From positions 1 through 64,000 of the forward strand of contig CAVZLR010000007.1 of the NCBI GenBank assembly GCA_963776205.1: a DNA stretch of 64,000 bases, given 5' to 3'. This DNA comes from UBA4459 sp963776205. Lineage in GTDB: Bacteria; Bacteroidota; Bacteroidia; Bacteroidales; F082. Under the pieces are notes generated by a model that saw only the letters and a program-made list of their open reading frames with translations, made no database searches and had not been told where the DNA came from. The position numbers were made by a program, and so were the translations under genes. Shown here piece by piece: positions 17,279 to 26,558 of the stretch. Each line of letters starts with the position of its first letter. The first letter of the stretch is position 1.

Positions 17279-17812
17279 CTATGACTTCCAGAGCAACAAA
17301 AGCTCGTTTTTCCCATTTGCTTTTAAAAATTCCTGGAGTTCTTCGTGGTTTAATATGATATACCGGATTTTCCGGTGGATCAATTTTTCTGCTTTTTCAA
17401 TCAAGTCAAGCAGGTACTTTTTATCAATTTCATGGCCTACAAACCAAAGGTCAATCATCTGGCTGTTCTTTCCTTTTGCCAGTTCACCAACCAGGTATAC
17501 TTCTTCCAGTTGACCCAGTTTGTTTACGACCTTATCAATGACTTTGTCAAGGCCGATGTGCTTCATCAATAATGCATTAATCTCAGGAAATAATGGATGA
17601 TCGGTATTTGCTTTATACATTTTTTTATTCCCCGCATTGAGGGAAACAAGCAGGTTCGCTTCTTCAAAACGGTTCAATTCCTGCCGTATAGCATTGGTTG
17701 ATTCTCCGAATTCAGGTTCAAGGGAGCGCAGGTAGGCCGTGTTATTGCTGTTCAGAAAAAACTTAAGCAGCAGCTTGATGCGAGTCTTTGATGTAATCAG
17801 GGTTCCCAGCAT
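17279..17812 (-). CDS. Winged-helix regulator with a nucleotidyltransferase-like C-terminal part
   Basis: Protein of 177 residues and first gene of the polysaccharide operon. Residues 1-75 form an ArsR/MarR-like winged helix: SKTRIKLLLKFFLNSNNTAYL, then STNAIRQELNRFEEANLL as the recognition part, then the wing KKMYKANTDHPLF. Residues 95-165 resemble a minimal nucleotidyltransferase fold (VYLVGELAKGKNSQMIDLWFVG) but keep only part of the acidic catalytic pattern. Such proteins often open capsule or exopolysaccharide clusters in Bacteroidota; a regulatory role is likely but unproven. A long leader with a terminator-like hairpin lies upstream. Confidence 0.75.
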   Translation of the reverse strand: MLGTLITSKTRIKLLLKFFLNSNNTAYLRSLEPEFGESTNAIRQELNRFEEANLLVSLNAGNKKMYKANTDHPLFPEINALLMKHIGLDKVIDKVVNKLGQLEEVYLVGELAKGKNSQMIDLWFVGHEIDKKYLLDLIEKAEKLIHRKIRYIILNHEELQEFLKANGKNELLLLWKS

Positions 17813-18286
17813 AAATTGGCTTGTTTTTCATAGATTGAGTAACAAATGTACTCATTCTTCTGAAAAATCAAACTAAAATTACCGTTTTTTTAATCTCACT
17901 TACTGCATTAACCATAGTGTTATCAACAAATCATTCTTGATAACAAAAAATAGCGGCCAGCATTAAATGCCGACCGCCAACTCAAACAAACACACTATAA
18001 TGATTATATGTTTTTTATGCTACTCAGTAAATCTTTCCGCTATAACAAATCCATATTTTTTAAAAATTTGCGTATCTACGATTTTTATAACAGTCGAATT
18101 TACCTACACTACCTTACAGAATTTGTTAAATACCCCGATATTAATAGTAATTTAACAAATGTGTTAACTTGATGTTAAGATTTTTGATGTTTCTTCTGTC
18201 TTTTTTAACATTTCATTTGCAGAAATGTTTAAAGATTGAATGATTTTTAAGGATCCACCTGTTAATTAATTAATTTTGAATTTAAC
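17813..18286. promoter_or_regulatory. Divergent intergenic region and leader of the polysaccharide operon
   Basis: 474 bp without a convincing gene, AT-rich, between the minus-strand polysaccharide operon and the plus-strand ABC ATPase. A TAATTTTG at 18271-18278 fits the Bacteroidota -7 pattern TAnnTTTG but would leave a very short leader for the plus gene. On the minus strand CACATTTG (18156-18163) is a seven-of-eight match and could start the long leader of the regulator gene. A short minus-strand frame ending at 17997 (KIVDTQIFKKYGFVIAERF) looks protein-like but has no start codon and is not called. Confidence 0.5.
17945..17978 (-). terminator. Terminator-like hairpin in the polysaccharide operon leader
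   Basis: On the minus strand the RNA reads GCGGTCGGCAT, loop TTA, ATGCTGGCCGC, then TATTTTTTGTTA. All eleven positions pair, two of them as G-U wobbles. On the plus strand the same two positions are A-C mismatches, so the structure is specific to minus-strand RNA. No called minus-strand gene ends here; the next gene in that direction starts 133 bp downstream at 17812. It is either an attenuator in the leader or the end of an uncalled small RNA. Confidence 0.7.
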
Positions 18287-19984
18287 ATGGAAGACAATCC
18301 TCTTATTGAAATACATGAGCTGTCGATTCAATTCAAAAATGAGTCAGGACGCAGCTATGCCGTTCAGGATGTAAGTTTTTCAATCAAAAAAGGAGAGGCT
18401 GTCGGCCTGGTGGGAGAATCAGGTTCAGGTAAGTCGGTTACGGCCCTTTCGATTATCGGATTGTTACCTGTTCAGGCCATCATTTCATCTGGCCGTATCT
18501 TTTACAATGGTCAGGACCTTCTTCAGTTTGATGAAAGCACGATGAGGATGTATCGTGGCAACCATATTTCTATGATATTCCAGGAGCCCATGACCGCTTT
18601 AAACCCTGTGATCAAATGTGGTGAACAGGTAGCTGAAATAATAAGGTTACACCAGCGTACAAGTAAGAAACAAGCCAGGAAACAGGTGATTGAATTGTTT
18701 AAAAAAGTAAAACTACCGCGATCCGAAGACATATACCAATCCTATCCACATCAAATTTCAGGTGGACAAAAACAGCGTGTAATGATTGCAATGGCGGTTG
18801 CCAATAAACCCGATTTGCTGATTGCGGATGAACCTACAACGGCGCTTGATGTAACTGTTCAAAAAGATATCATTTTATTATTGAATGAATTGCGCAAGGA
18901 ATTCGGTATGAGCCTGTTATTTATCAGCCACGATTTAGGAGTGATCTCGGAAGTTTCAGAAAGGGTAGCCGTTATGTATCAGGGGCAGATTGTAGAAGAA
19001 GGACCCGTGAACAAGATTTTCCAAAATCCGCAGCATCCATATACAAAAGGTCTGATGGCCTGTCGCCCTCCTTTGCAAGGTAAACCTCGTTTATTGCCCA
19101 CCATTGATGATTTTCTGGAAAAAAAACCCAAAGAACAAAAAAGGGAAAGAGCTACCATCAAAACTATCGAGGTTCATGGCAATCCTGATATCTTATCGGT
19201 TCATAAGATGGAAAAAAAATATGTATCTAAAAGGAATTTCCTGGGAAAACCCACATATTATGTTCATGCAGTTAATGATGTAAGTTTTAATGTATTGAAG
19301 GGCGAAACGCTTGGACTCGTTGGTGAATCGGGTTGCGGCAAAACCACTCTCGGCAGAAGCATCCTTCGATTAATTGAACCCGACAGCGGTTCAATCTATT
19401 TTGACGAAAAAGACCTGCTTCAACTTTCAGGAAGGGATTTGAAAAAGGCAAGAAAAAACATCAATATTGTTTTTCAGGACCCTTATTCTTCATTAAATCC
19501 AAGGCTCAGCATCGGTGAAGCAATTATTGAACCCATGAAAGTACATGGATTGCATAGGAATAGAAATGAACGAAGAAATAAAGCGGAAGAGCTCCTTGAA
19601 ACAGTAGGGCTAAAAAAAGAGTTTTTCAACAGGTATCCGCATGAGTTCTCAGGAGGCCAGCGACAACGTATCGTAATCGCACGGGCTTTGGCGCTTAATC
19701 CTAAATTTATCATTTGCGATGAAGCGGTTTCTGCACTAGACGTTTCGGTACAGGCCCGGATTCTGAACCTACTAAACAAGCTGAAAAGGGAATTTGGATT
19801 TACCTATATTTTTATATCTCACGATCTTTCGGTAGTTCGTTATATGTCTGATCGCATCATGGTGATGAAGGATGGTAAAATCATTGAAACCGGGGTTGCA
19901 GACCAGGTTTATTTCCACCCACAACACGATTACACGAAAAAACTCATTTCTTCCATCCCTATTCAGGAATTTAGTGCCATTTAA
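18287..19984 (+). CDS. Dipeptide/oligopeptide ABC transporter, two fused ATP-binding domains
   Basis: Protein of 565 residues with two complete ABC ATPase domains in one chain, like YejF/GsiA or a DppD-DppF fusion. Domain 1 (about 1-265): Walker A GESGSGKSV, signature ISGGQKQRVMIA, Walker B LLIADEPTTALD. Its C-terminal oligopeptide extension (FQNPQHPYTKGLMACRPP) is typical for peptide importers. Domain 2 (about 300-560): Walker A GESGCGKTTLG, signature FSGGQRQRIVIA, Walker B FIICDEAVSALD, and YFHPQHDYTKKLISSIP. It energises uptake of peptides or similar solutes; the permeases and binding protein are not adjacent. RNase R follows on the same strand after about 90 bp. Confidence 0.95.
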   Translation: MEDNPLIEIHELSIQFKNESGRSYAVQDVSFSIKKGEAVGLVGESGSGKSVTALSIIGLLPVQAIISSGRIFYNGQDLLQFDESTMRMYRGNHISMIFQEPMTALNPVIKCGEQVAEIIRLHQRTSKKQARKQVIELFKKVKLPRSEDIYQSYPHQISGGQKQRVMIAMAVANKPDLLIADEPTTALDVTVQKDIILLLNELRKEFGMSLLFISHDLGVISEVSERVAVMYQGQIVEEGPVNKIFQNPQHPYTKGLMACRPPLQGKPRLLPTIDDFLEKKPKEQKRERATIKTIEVHGNPDILSVHKMEKKYVSKRNFLGKPTYYVHAVNDVSFNVLKGETLGLVGESGCGKTTLGRSILRLIEPDSGSIYFDEKDLLQLSGRDLKKARKNINIVFQDPYSSLNPRLSIGEAIIEPMKVHGLHRNRNERRNKAEELLETVGLKKEFFNRYPHEFSGGQRQRIVIARALALNPKFIICDEAVSALDVSVQARILNLLNKLKREFGFTYIFISHDLSVVRYMSDRIMVMKDGKIIETGVADQVYFHPQHDYTKKLISSIPIQEFSAI

Positions 19985-20075
19985 GAATATGGGAGCATTA
20001 TTATCACTAAATTCACGCTTTAAATTTTTAGCCTTTGCTCGCATAGATTTAAGGAGCAAAATAATACCACTATTA

Positions 20076-22232
20076 ATGAGAAAGAAACATAAAAAAACAC
20101 GTCGTCCAAAGAGTGCTTTAGCAGGAATTATCCTCAGTATTTTTTCCGAAAATCCGTTTCGGGCCTACAATTACAAACAGCTTTCCAAACAACTTGGTAT
20201 ACGCGACCAGGCTAGTAAGGATCTCGTATTTAATATTTTAGAAGAACTAAAATTAGCCGGAGAATTGATCGAAGAGAAGCCCGGTAAATACAAGTTGAAT
20301 GCGGCCAGCCAAACCGAAATTGCCAACATTAAAAAATACGTTACCGGAACGGTAGATCTGAAAAAAACCGGGAAAGCATATATTTCTACTGCTGACGGGG
20401 GTGATGATATTTTTATAGCTGCGAATAATGTTCATCATGCTTTGCATGGCGACATCGTGAAAGTATTTATTTTCCCGAGACGAAAAGGGCATAAAAAAGA
20501 AGGCCAGATTGTTGAGATTCTGGAGCGAAAGAAAAATAATTTTGTCGGCATTTTGGAATTGAGCAAGAATTTTGGTTTTGTGATACCCGACAGCGATAAT
20601 ATGCCCTACGATATTTTTATCCCGAAAAGCCAGGTGAAAGATGCCGCTAACGGCCTCAAAGTAATTGCCAAAGTGACCGAATGGCCTGAGCATTCCAACA
20701 ATCCATTCGGAGAAATTGTCGAAGTGCTGGGCAAACCAGGAGATAATGATGTAGAAATGCAATCCATCCTGGCAGAATATAATTTCCCACTTTCATTTCC
20801 TAAAAACGTTGAAAAGGAAGCCGGTAATATTGACATTCGTATTTCACAGGCAGAAATCAAAAAAAGGAAAGATTTCAGAAATACCTGGACCATTACCATC
20901 GACCCTTTTGATGCCAAAGACTTTGATGACGCCCTTTCATTAAAAAAACTGAAAGATGGGCTTTGGGAAGTGGGGGTTCATATCGCAGATGTTTCGCATT
21001 ATGTGCAACCCAAATCAATTATTGATAAGGAAGCTTATAACCGGGCCACTTCCATTTATCTTGTTGACCGGGTAATTCCCATGTTGCCGGAAGTTTTATC
21101 CAATAACGTTTGCTCCCTGCGACCCAATGAAGATAAACTGACATTTTCTGCCGTCTTTAAAATGAATGACCAGGCTGAAGTGCTGGAACAGTGGTTTGGC
21201 AAAACCATCATTAATTCTGACAGAAGGTTTAATTATGGCGAGGTACAGCAGATTATTGAAACGGAAGAGGGTGAATTTTCAAAAGACATCCTGCAACTTC
21301 ATTTACTGGCTTCCATTTTAAGAAAAGAAAGATTTGCCAATGGCTCTATCAATTTCAATTCGGAAGAAATCAAGTTCAGGCTTGATGAAAATGGTAAACC
21401 CATCGAAACTTTCGTGAAAGAGCAGAAAGAATCAAACCATCTCATCGAAGAGTTTATGCTGCTCGCCAATAAAAAAGTAGCAGCATTGATTGGCAAACCA
21501 AAAGAAGGAAAAACGCCTAAAACTTTCGTGTACCGGATACACGACGAACCCAACCCTGAGAAGCTTAACACTTTTGTCCAGTTTTTAAATAAACTGGGTT
21601 TCAGGTTGAATGTTGGCTCTCATAAACAACTTGCGAGCTCTTATAACGATCTTTTCACAAAAATTAAAGGGCGGGGTGAAGAACATATGATAGAAAGCAT
21701 TGCCATCCGTACCATGGCTAAAGCGATTTATTCAACAGATAACATCGGGCATTATGGTCTTGCTTTTCAATATTATACACATTTTACATCTCCCATCAGG
21801 CGCTATCCCGATTTGATGGTGCATCGATTGCTTGAATTATATCTGAAAGGAGGCAGTTCTGTTAAAAAAGATCCGCTGGAAGATAAATGCCAGCATTCAT
21901 CCGATATGGAAAAACTGGCTTCAGAAGCGGAACGCGCATCGATCAAATACAAACAGATCGAATACATGACTGATAAAGTTGGGCAGGTGCTGGACGGAAG
22001 CATTTCGGGAGTTAGCAAGTGGGGTATTTTTGTAGAGATTGATGAAAGTAAAAGCGAGGGTCTTATCCGCTTTAACGAACTGAAGGATGATTATTACTAC
22101 CTGGATGAAGACAATTACAGAATAATTGGTAAGTCGCATGGAAATATTTACCGCCTGGGAGACAAAGTCAGCGTGTTGGTTAAAAAGGTAGATCTTGGCA
22201 ACCGACAAATGGATCTCCAGTTGATGGATTAG
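20076..22232 (+). CDS. rnr: Ribonuclease R
   Basis: 3'-to-5' exoribonuclease of the RNB family, about 718 residues. The start is set at MRKKHKKTRRPKSALAG (20076), because the open frame upstream lies inside the preceding gene. Order of domains: helix-turn-helix-like N-terminus, two cold-shock domains (GFVIPDSDNMPYDIFIPKS in the second), then the RNB catalytic domain with the metal-binding Asp cluster DPFDAKDFDDALS near residue 285. Further RNB motifs are HIADVSHYV and HYTHFTSPIRRYPDLMVHR. A C-terminal S1 domain follows (VGQVLDGSISGVSKWGIFVE). It degrades structured RNA in the cytoplasm. It ends 3 bp from the convergent TPR gene. Confidence 0.96.
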   Translation: MRKKHKKTRRPKSALAGIILSIFSENPFRAYNYKQLSKQLGIRDQASKDLVFNILEELKLAGELIEEKPGKYKLNAASQTEIANIKKYVTGTVDLKKTGKAYISTADGGDDIFIAANNVHHALHGDIVKVFIFPRRKGHKKEGQIVEILERKKNNFVGILELSKNFGFVIPDSDNMPYDIFIPKSQVKDAANGLKVIAKVTEWPEHSNNPFGEIVEVLGKPGDNDVEMQSILAEYNFPLSFPKNVEKEAGNIDIRISQAEIKKRKDFRNTWTITIDPFDAKDFDDALSLKKLKDGLWEVGVHIADVSHYVQPKSIIDKEAYNRATSIYLVDRVIPMLPEVLSNNVCSLRPNEDKLTFSAVFKMNDQAEVLEQWFGKTIINSDRRFNYGEVQQIIETEEGEFSKDILQLHLLASILRKERFANGSINFNSEEIKFRLDENGKPIETFVKEQKESNHLIEEFMLLANKKVAALIGKPKEGKTPKTFVYRIHDEPNPEKLNTFVQFLNKLGFRLNVGSHKQLASSYNDLFTKIKGRGEEHMIESIAIRTMAKAIYSTDNIGHYGLAFQYYTHFTSPIRRYPDLMVHRLLELYLKGGSSVKKDPLEDKCQHSSDMEKLASEAERASIKYKQIEYMTDKVGQVLDGSISGVSKWGIFVEIDESKSEGLIRFNELKDDYYYLDEDNYRIIGKSHGNIYRLGDKVSVLVKKVDLGNRQMDLQLMD

Positions 22233-22235
22233 GTT

Positions 22236-22853
22236 TTACTTCAGTAATTCAAGCCCTTCAGTGGCAGAATCATCACCCGGCCTGATAAGCAGGGCTTTTT
22301 GAAACAACACTTTGGCTTCCCGCTGTTTTTCAAGCTTAAAATTGGTCCAGGCCATCATAATGGTACCGTCGTAATCAAATGGATAAAGGTTGATCACTTT
22401 TTGAAAATACTGGGCTGCTGCATTATAATCTTCACGGCCATAATTGATCAGCCCCATACGATAATTTACCAGTGAATTTTGCGGATCAATCTTTAAAATT
22501 TCTTTGTACATGGTTTCAACTTGCGTCCAGTTACCCAATGATGATGCTGGATACACTAAACCCAACCTTGCTTCAATAGACAAGGGTTTCAACTGGATAC
22601 TTTTCTGGTAATAAGGAATGGCTTCGGTGAAATTGCCCGACAAATAAGTCAGCCAGCCCAAACGTAGGTTGATCTCATAGGATTCTTCATTGTAAACCTC
22701 CTTAAGTAAACCGATGGCTTTGCTGTATTCTCCTGAATATTCAAGGTCATAAGTTTCTTCAAATACTTCCTGAAGCCCATTAAAATCCTGCGCAAACAAT
22801 ACAGGGCTTAAAATGATCAGGCCAATCGTCAATGCCTTTTTTAAAATGTCCAT
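22236..22853 (-). CDS. Secreted TPR protein
   Basis: Protein of 205 residues with an N-terminal signal peptide (MDILKKALTIGLIILSPVLFAQ) and about four tetratricopeptide repeats. Repeat-like segments include YSGEYSKAIGLLKEVYNEES, LTYLSGNFTEAIPYYQKSIQ, NWTQVETMYKEILKIDPQNS and REDYNAAAQYFQKVINLYP. It is probably periplasmic and acts as a protein-binding scaffold. It is the last gene of the six-gene operon that starts at 29226, and its start overlaps the end of the outer-membrane barrel gene by 13 bp, which suggests coupled translation and joint function with that protein. No catalytic motif is seen. Confidence 0.85.
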   Translation of the reverse strand: MDILKKALTIGLIILSPVLFAQDFNGLQEVFEETYDLEYSGEYSKAIGLLKEVYNEESYEINLRLGWLTYLSGNFTEAIPYYQKSIQLKPLSIEARLGLVYPASSLGNWTQVETMYKEILKIDPQNSLVNYRMGLINYGREDYNAAAQYFQKVINLYPFDYDGTIMMAWTNFKLEKQREAKVLFQKALLIRPGDDSATEGLELLK

Positions 22854-24331
22854 TTGAGTCCTCCTATAATACTTTGTGTTTGATAATCGAATGAAAATTC
22901 ATTTAATTCACCACTACTTATATCCTGGTTACTGTAAAACCCGTTTTTATCAGAATAATTGTATATCAGGTTAATTTCCAAATGATCGGTAGCAAATATA
23001 TGAAGATTTAATCCCGTTATAAAGTTGATTTTTTCAGGCAGGTTGTAAATTACAGAAGCCTGTTTTATGTTGACATTGTTCAGGTTTCCCGACAAAAATT
23101 CAGCTTCCAGCCAGGCCTTGCTAAATAATTTCACACCTAACATCTGATGAAAAAGAAGCCGCCGGTTGTTACCCATGTATTCATTTGCTTCGACAAAGCC
23201 TGTTAACTCAGTTTGTCCATATAGTTTTGTATTTCCCAGCGGGTAATAAAAACACGACAATCCAATTTGTCCCTGTCGTCCGCCGGATAATTCAGAATAT
23301 GTACCCGATAAACCAAGGTTGATCAGCCCGAAATCTTTTTGCAGGATAAATCCCGCTACCCAATTTACGAATGAAGAATCTTTTTCGATAAAATCAACCT
23401 CCGTCTCCTGGTAGTTGATTGTCTGAACATTTCCTGTAACAGTATTATACCTAAGCGTATCGGTTATATTTTCTGTGTACCATACTTGTTGGACCATCGG
23501 TGCATTGATAAAAAGCAGATTAGTAAATAAGTTGACAGCCCATCCCTTGTCTAATTGCAGCTTTCCGTTCAAATAGAGTTCATACTGCTTTATTTGCGAA
23601 TCGTAGGATGCTTCATTAACTCCTTCTACCAATTGATTGATGATCCAACCGTTATTTGGAGGTCTGTTATTTTTAATAAGCTTGAGTGTTTTATATTGTA
23701 CACGGGTTGTTTTAGCAATATCAATAAAACTACCACTTGCATAAACACTGAAAGAGGGCGACAGGTTGAGCATCAATCCTCCATGAACATAGGCCTCATC
23801 CCCAAACAATAATTGTTGACCATCAATAGTCTCTGAATTAATCAATTCTAATTGACCATTATTCGCTTGGTTATTTGAAAAGATATACCCGCCAAAAACA
23901 TCCACAAAATCAACTGGCCTGATCGTTACACCTGATTTGCGCTTCAGGCTTTCGCTGAATTCACGGCTCAAATGATATGCCTGGTTTTTCTTCCCTGAAT
24001 TTAAATAGGCATAGTACAAGCCGGCATTTGCGCTTGGATCGGACCGGTTGAATTCCTTTGCTTTTTCAAAGGACTGAGCGCTTAAAAGATATTGTTCTTT
24101 CGCGCTATAAGCCTCTGCCATTCGCATCCGCAGGTAATAGTAATCGATATCATTTTTAATAGCTGTTTTACCAATATTGATTAATGCATCCCAGTTTTGG
24201 TTGATGTAAAGTTGATACGTGGCGGAATCGACAAAACGGTAGTCCGTTTGCTGGCTTAATCCAGGTACAGTCATAGCCATGAAAAAGATAGCGCCAAGCG
24301 AACATCCGATAATCCATTTCAGTCTTTTCAT
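22841..24331 (-). CDS. YaiO-like outer-membrane beta-barrel protein with TPR-like N-terminus
   Basis: Protein of 496 residues. The signal peptide ends near LSQQTDY. Residues 30-125 are helical TPR-like repeats (YYYLRMRMAEAYSAKEQYLL, SFEKAKEFNRSDPSANAGLY). From about residue 140 the sequence alternates hydrophobic and polar residues in strands such as VDVFGGYIFSN, FSVYASGSFIDIAK and ELYLNGKLQL. It ends in SIIGGLKWTF, with the terminal Phe expected for a BAM-inserted barrel. The layout resembles YaiO-family outer-membrane proteins. It overlaps the downstream TPR gene and follows the urea-transporter/M23 gene by 74 bp. A pore or anchoring role is an inference. Confidence 0.8.
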   Translation of the reverse strand: MKRLKWIIGCSLGAIFFMAMTVPGLSQQTDYRFVDSATYQLYINQNWDALINIGKTAIKNDIDYYYLRMRMAEAYSAKEQYLLSAQSFEKAKEFNRSDPSANAGLYYAYLNSGKKNQAYHLSREFSESLKRKSGVTIRPVDFVDVFGGYIFSNNQANNGQLELINSETIDGQQLLFGDEAYVHGGLMLNLSPSFSVYASGSFIDIAKTTRVQYKTLKLIKNNRPPNNGWIINQLVEGVNEASYDSQIKQYELYLNGKLQLDKGWAVNLFTNLLFINAPMVQQVWYTENITDTLRYNTVTGNVQTINYQETEVDFIEKDSSFVNWVAGFILQKDFGLINLGLSGTYSELSGGRQGQIGLSCFYYPLGNTKLYGQTELTGFVEANEYMGNNRRLLFHQMLGVKLFSKAWLEAEFLSGNLNNVNIKQASVIYNLPEKINFITGLNLHIFATDHLEINLIYNYSDKNGFYSNQDISSGELNEFSFDYQTQSIIGGLKWTF

Positions 24332-24405
24332 CTAGGAAATCCTTACCGCTTTTATTTCCTTACCGTTCTTATTTGTCAGAATTTGACTGATGCCATTGGA
24401 ATCAA

Positions 24406-26532
24406 TCATAATTTTAAATCATAATCAGGGGTTCGTAATCGTGTATAACCGAAATATGCTTTTGATTCAATAAGAATTTCCTGTTGATCTTCTTTTTCTT
24501 TAAAGGAAGTATATGTCAGTTCGAAACGGGTTGTTAGAAACTTAAAAAAAGGCGCACAAAAGTCCTGTACAAGCTTAATCAATTTACCCGGATATATTGA
24601 TAAAGGATAGGTATCGGTTATTTTCATCCCCTTATAAAATGCAGTTACTACCTGATAGGACGAAAGGAAAAAATAATACAGCAAGGTATTTCTGCTACCT
24701 TCATAACCGGTAAAATAAAACACATCTCCTATTTGTCGGAAGAAAGCTTTAGCTCCACTTTCACTGCATAAGATATAGGTGTTCTTATACATATCTGATT
24801 CCACCATCCAGTCTATTTTTTTATTCTTCATTTCAAACTGTATGGTTTGACCAGGAACAAAATGATAGGCATTGTAAAGCATCTCATTTCGGACAGGGTT
24901 TAACACTATTTGATCCTGTACAGGGATGACTGAAGTTTCGAAATTGAAGGATTGATTTGTATTGCTTACAATAGCTGAAAACGGGTATTTGATTGTATTG
25001 GAACCAATAGAAGGATTCGACTGAAATTGCATATGCATATGAGGTACGGGTGACCTGCCTGAATTGCCACAATAACCGAGCATTTCTCCTTGCTTCACAG
25101 CCTGGTTTTTAACCACTTTTATACTTTCTTTTTTCAGGTGGCTGATCTGTGTATACAAATCTTCAGCATGTTTGATAACAATACTATTACCCCAGTTTTT
25201 CTCAAGGTTCATATCCCCGATCGCATTGTCTTCAATACCATCTTCTACTTCTATTATCATTCCGTCAGCAGGGGCCGTTAGAGGCTTATTAAAACAATAA
25301 TAATGCTCAGGGCGGTTTCCAGATTTATCATATGCTTTTCCTTCCTCATCTACAATTTCGAAATCCCAGGCATGCTGCCATTCCTTTTTGTGGGTATGTG
25401 CTCCACGGTGTGCCTGCGTTACTTTCCACTCGCCCCAGAAAGGCAATTTCATAGCAAACAAGGGTAATGCGCCAAATCGTGATAGATAATTGTTATAATT
25501 ATAAACATGTTTTTCAGGTGAATACTGCTGAATATGAACCGGGGAAAGTGTTGCTGTCCTGTTCTCCCTGAATTTTAATACATAGAGAAATAAGATTACA
25601 ATGATATTAAACGGCAGCGAAAATATGGAAAGCCCATAAAATGAAAACAAATACGAAGTACTGGATATGGTAATAGCAACCAGCGGCGTTAAGAGTATCA
25701 CCCAAAGAACAGACCGCTTTGAAGGAACAATAAAAAAGCCTCCTACGGCAATGGCTGTAAGGATGTAATTAAATCCGATATAACTGTAACTTAATTCACT
25801 GATATCAGCACCAATGATGTAATAGAAAAAGTAAGCGGTAAAAAACCCGATCAATGATAACAGCAAGGCAATCCGTGAATAAAAAAGCAGTCCGACTGCG
25901 ATCAGCATTCCGGCAAACATATGATACTGGAACAGTATGGCGCTTAGTGATTTAAAATATATTCGCAACGACTCAAAAACGGCCAGTTCGTTAAACCATT
26001 CATATAGCTGCACCATCGTCATGCCTCCAATGGCATACATTTCATTCAGGCTGTAAATTCCTCTTTCACTGATGTTTAAGGATGCATAACCACGGCTTGC
26101 TATAATCACCATCCAGATACCAAAAAGGAACGGGATACTCAGGTAGGGCAATCCATATTTTGCCAGGACCCCCTCAGTACCTATGGTGAAAAACAAGGTA
26201 AGTATGGAAATAAATAGCAGAACGATATAGAATTCGACAGAAGGCTGGTAATAAATACCGATCCCTAATCCCACCATCAAAGCATTAAATCCATATGCTC
26301 CAGAAGCCACTTTTTCGTGATTCAGGCCAAGTATAATTGCGATTGTATTCGCAATAACAACTGCCAGCAAACCAGCAATCCCTGCATAGACATCAAAAAA
26401 TGTAACAATGACGAGAATTGAGGCAAAAACTTTGTTCTTTGAGAAAAAGACCTGTGAATAACTGTACAGAATGCTGTTCAAAATATCTGAAAGCAAATCA
26501 TTCTTTACGACTATGTTATCTGTTGTTTTCAA
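24406..26532 (-). CDS. Urea-transporter-like membrane protein fused to an M23 peptidase domain
   Basis: Protein of 708 residues. Residues 1-310 are about ten hydrophobic helices with urea-transporter (UT/SLC14) features: GLLAVVIANTIAIILGLNHE and ASGAYGFNALMVGLGIGIYY in the first half, and SYIGFNYILTAIAVGGFFIVPS as the matching repeat in the second. Residues 360-520 are an M23 (LytM/lysostaphin-type) metallopeptidase: WQHAWDFEIVDEEG supplies the first His and Asp, KNWGNSIVIKHAE and GYCGNSGRSPVPHMHMQF follow, with the HxH zinc site present. A C-terminal region of about 190 residues is unassigned. The start codon appears to be TTG at 26532. The gene is fourth in the PqqD/ATP-grasp operon. Whether the channel carries urea is untested. 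Confidence 0.87.
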   Translation of the reverse strand: MKTTDNIVVKNDLLSDILNSILYSYSQVFFSKNKVFASILVIVTFFDVYAGIAGLLAVVIANTIAIILGLNHEKVASGAYGFNALMVGLGIGIYYQPSVEFYIVLLFISILTLFFTIGTEGVLAKYGLPYLSIPFLFGIWMVIIASRGYASLNISERGIYSLNEMYAIGGMTMVQLYEWFNELAVFESLRIYFKSLSAILFQYHMFAGMLIAVGLLFYSRIALLLSLIGFFTAYFFYYIIGADISELSYSYIGFNYILTAIAVGGFFIVPSKRSVLWVILLTPLVAITISSTSYLFSFYGLSIFSLPFNIIVILFLYVLKFRENRTATLSPVHIQQYSPEKHVYNYNNYLSRFGALPLFAMKLPFWGEWKVTQAHRGAHTHKKEWQHAWDFEIVDEEGKAYDKSGNRPEHYYCFNKPLTAPADGMIIEVEDGIEDNAIGDMNLEKNWGNSIVIKHAEDLYTQISHLKKESIKVVKNQAVKQGEMLGYCGNSGRSPVPHMHMQFQSNPSIGSNTIKYPFSAIVSNTNQSFNFETSVIPVQDQIVLNPVRNEMLYNAYHFVPGQTIQFEMKNKKIDWMVESDMYKNTYILCSESGAKAFFRQIGDVFYFTGYEGSRNTLLYYFFLSSYQVVTAFYKGMKITDTYPLSIYPGKLIKLVQDFCAPFFKFLTTRFELTYTSFKEKEDQQEILIESKAYFGYTRLRTPDYDLKL

Positions 26533-26558
26533 AACCGAAGCAAGTTACCAATTTAAAG

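Noticed and set aside
17967..18155. A 62-codon plus-strand frame in the divergent intergenic region
   Set aside because: Its start lies inside the terminator-like hairpin, the sequence resembles no family, and the hydrophobic stretch arises from AT-rich leader sequence.
19872..20075. N-terminal extension of RNase R by 68 residues
   Set aside because: The extension overlaps the conserved C-terminus of the upstream ABC ATPase gene in another frame. The MRKKHKKTRRP start at 20076 matches usual RNase R N-termini.
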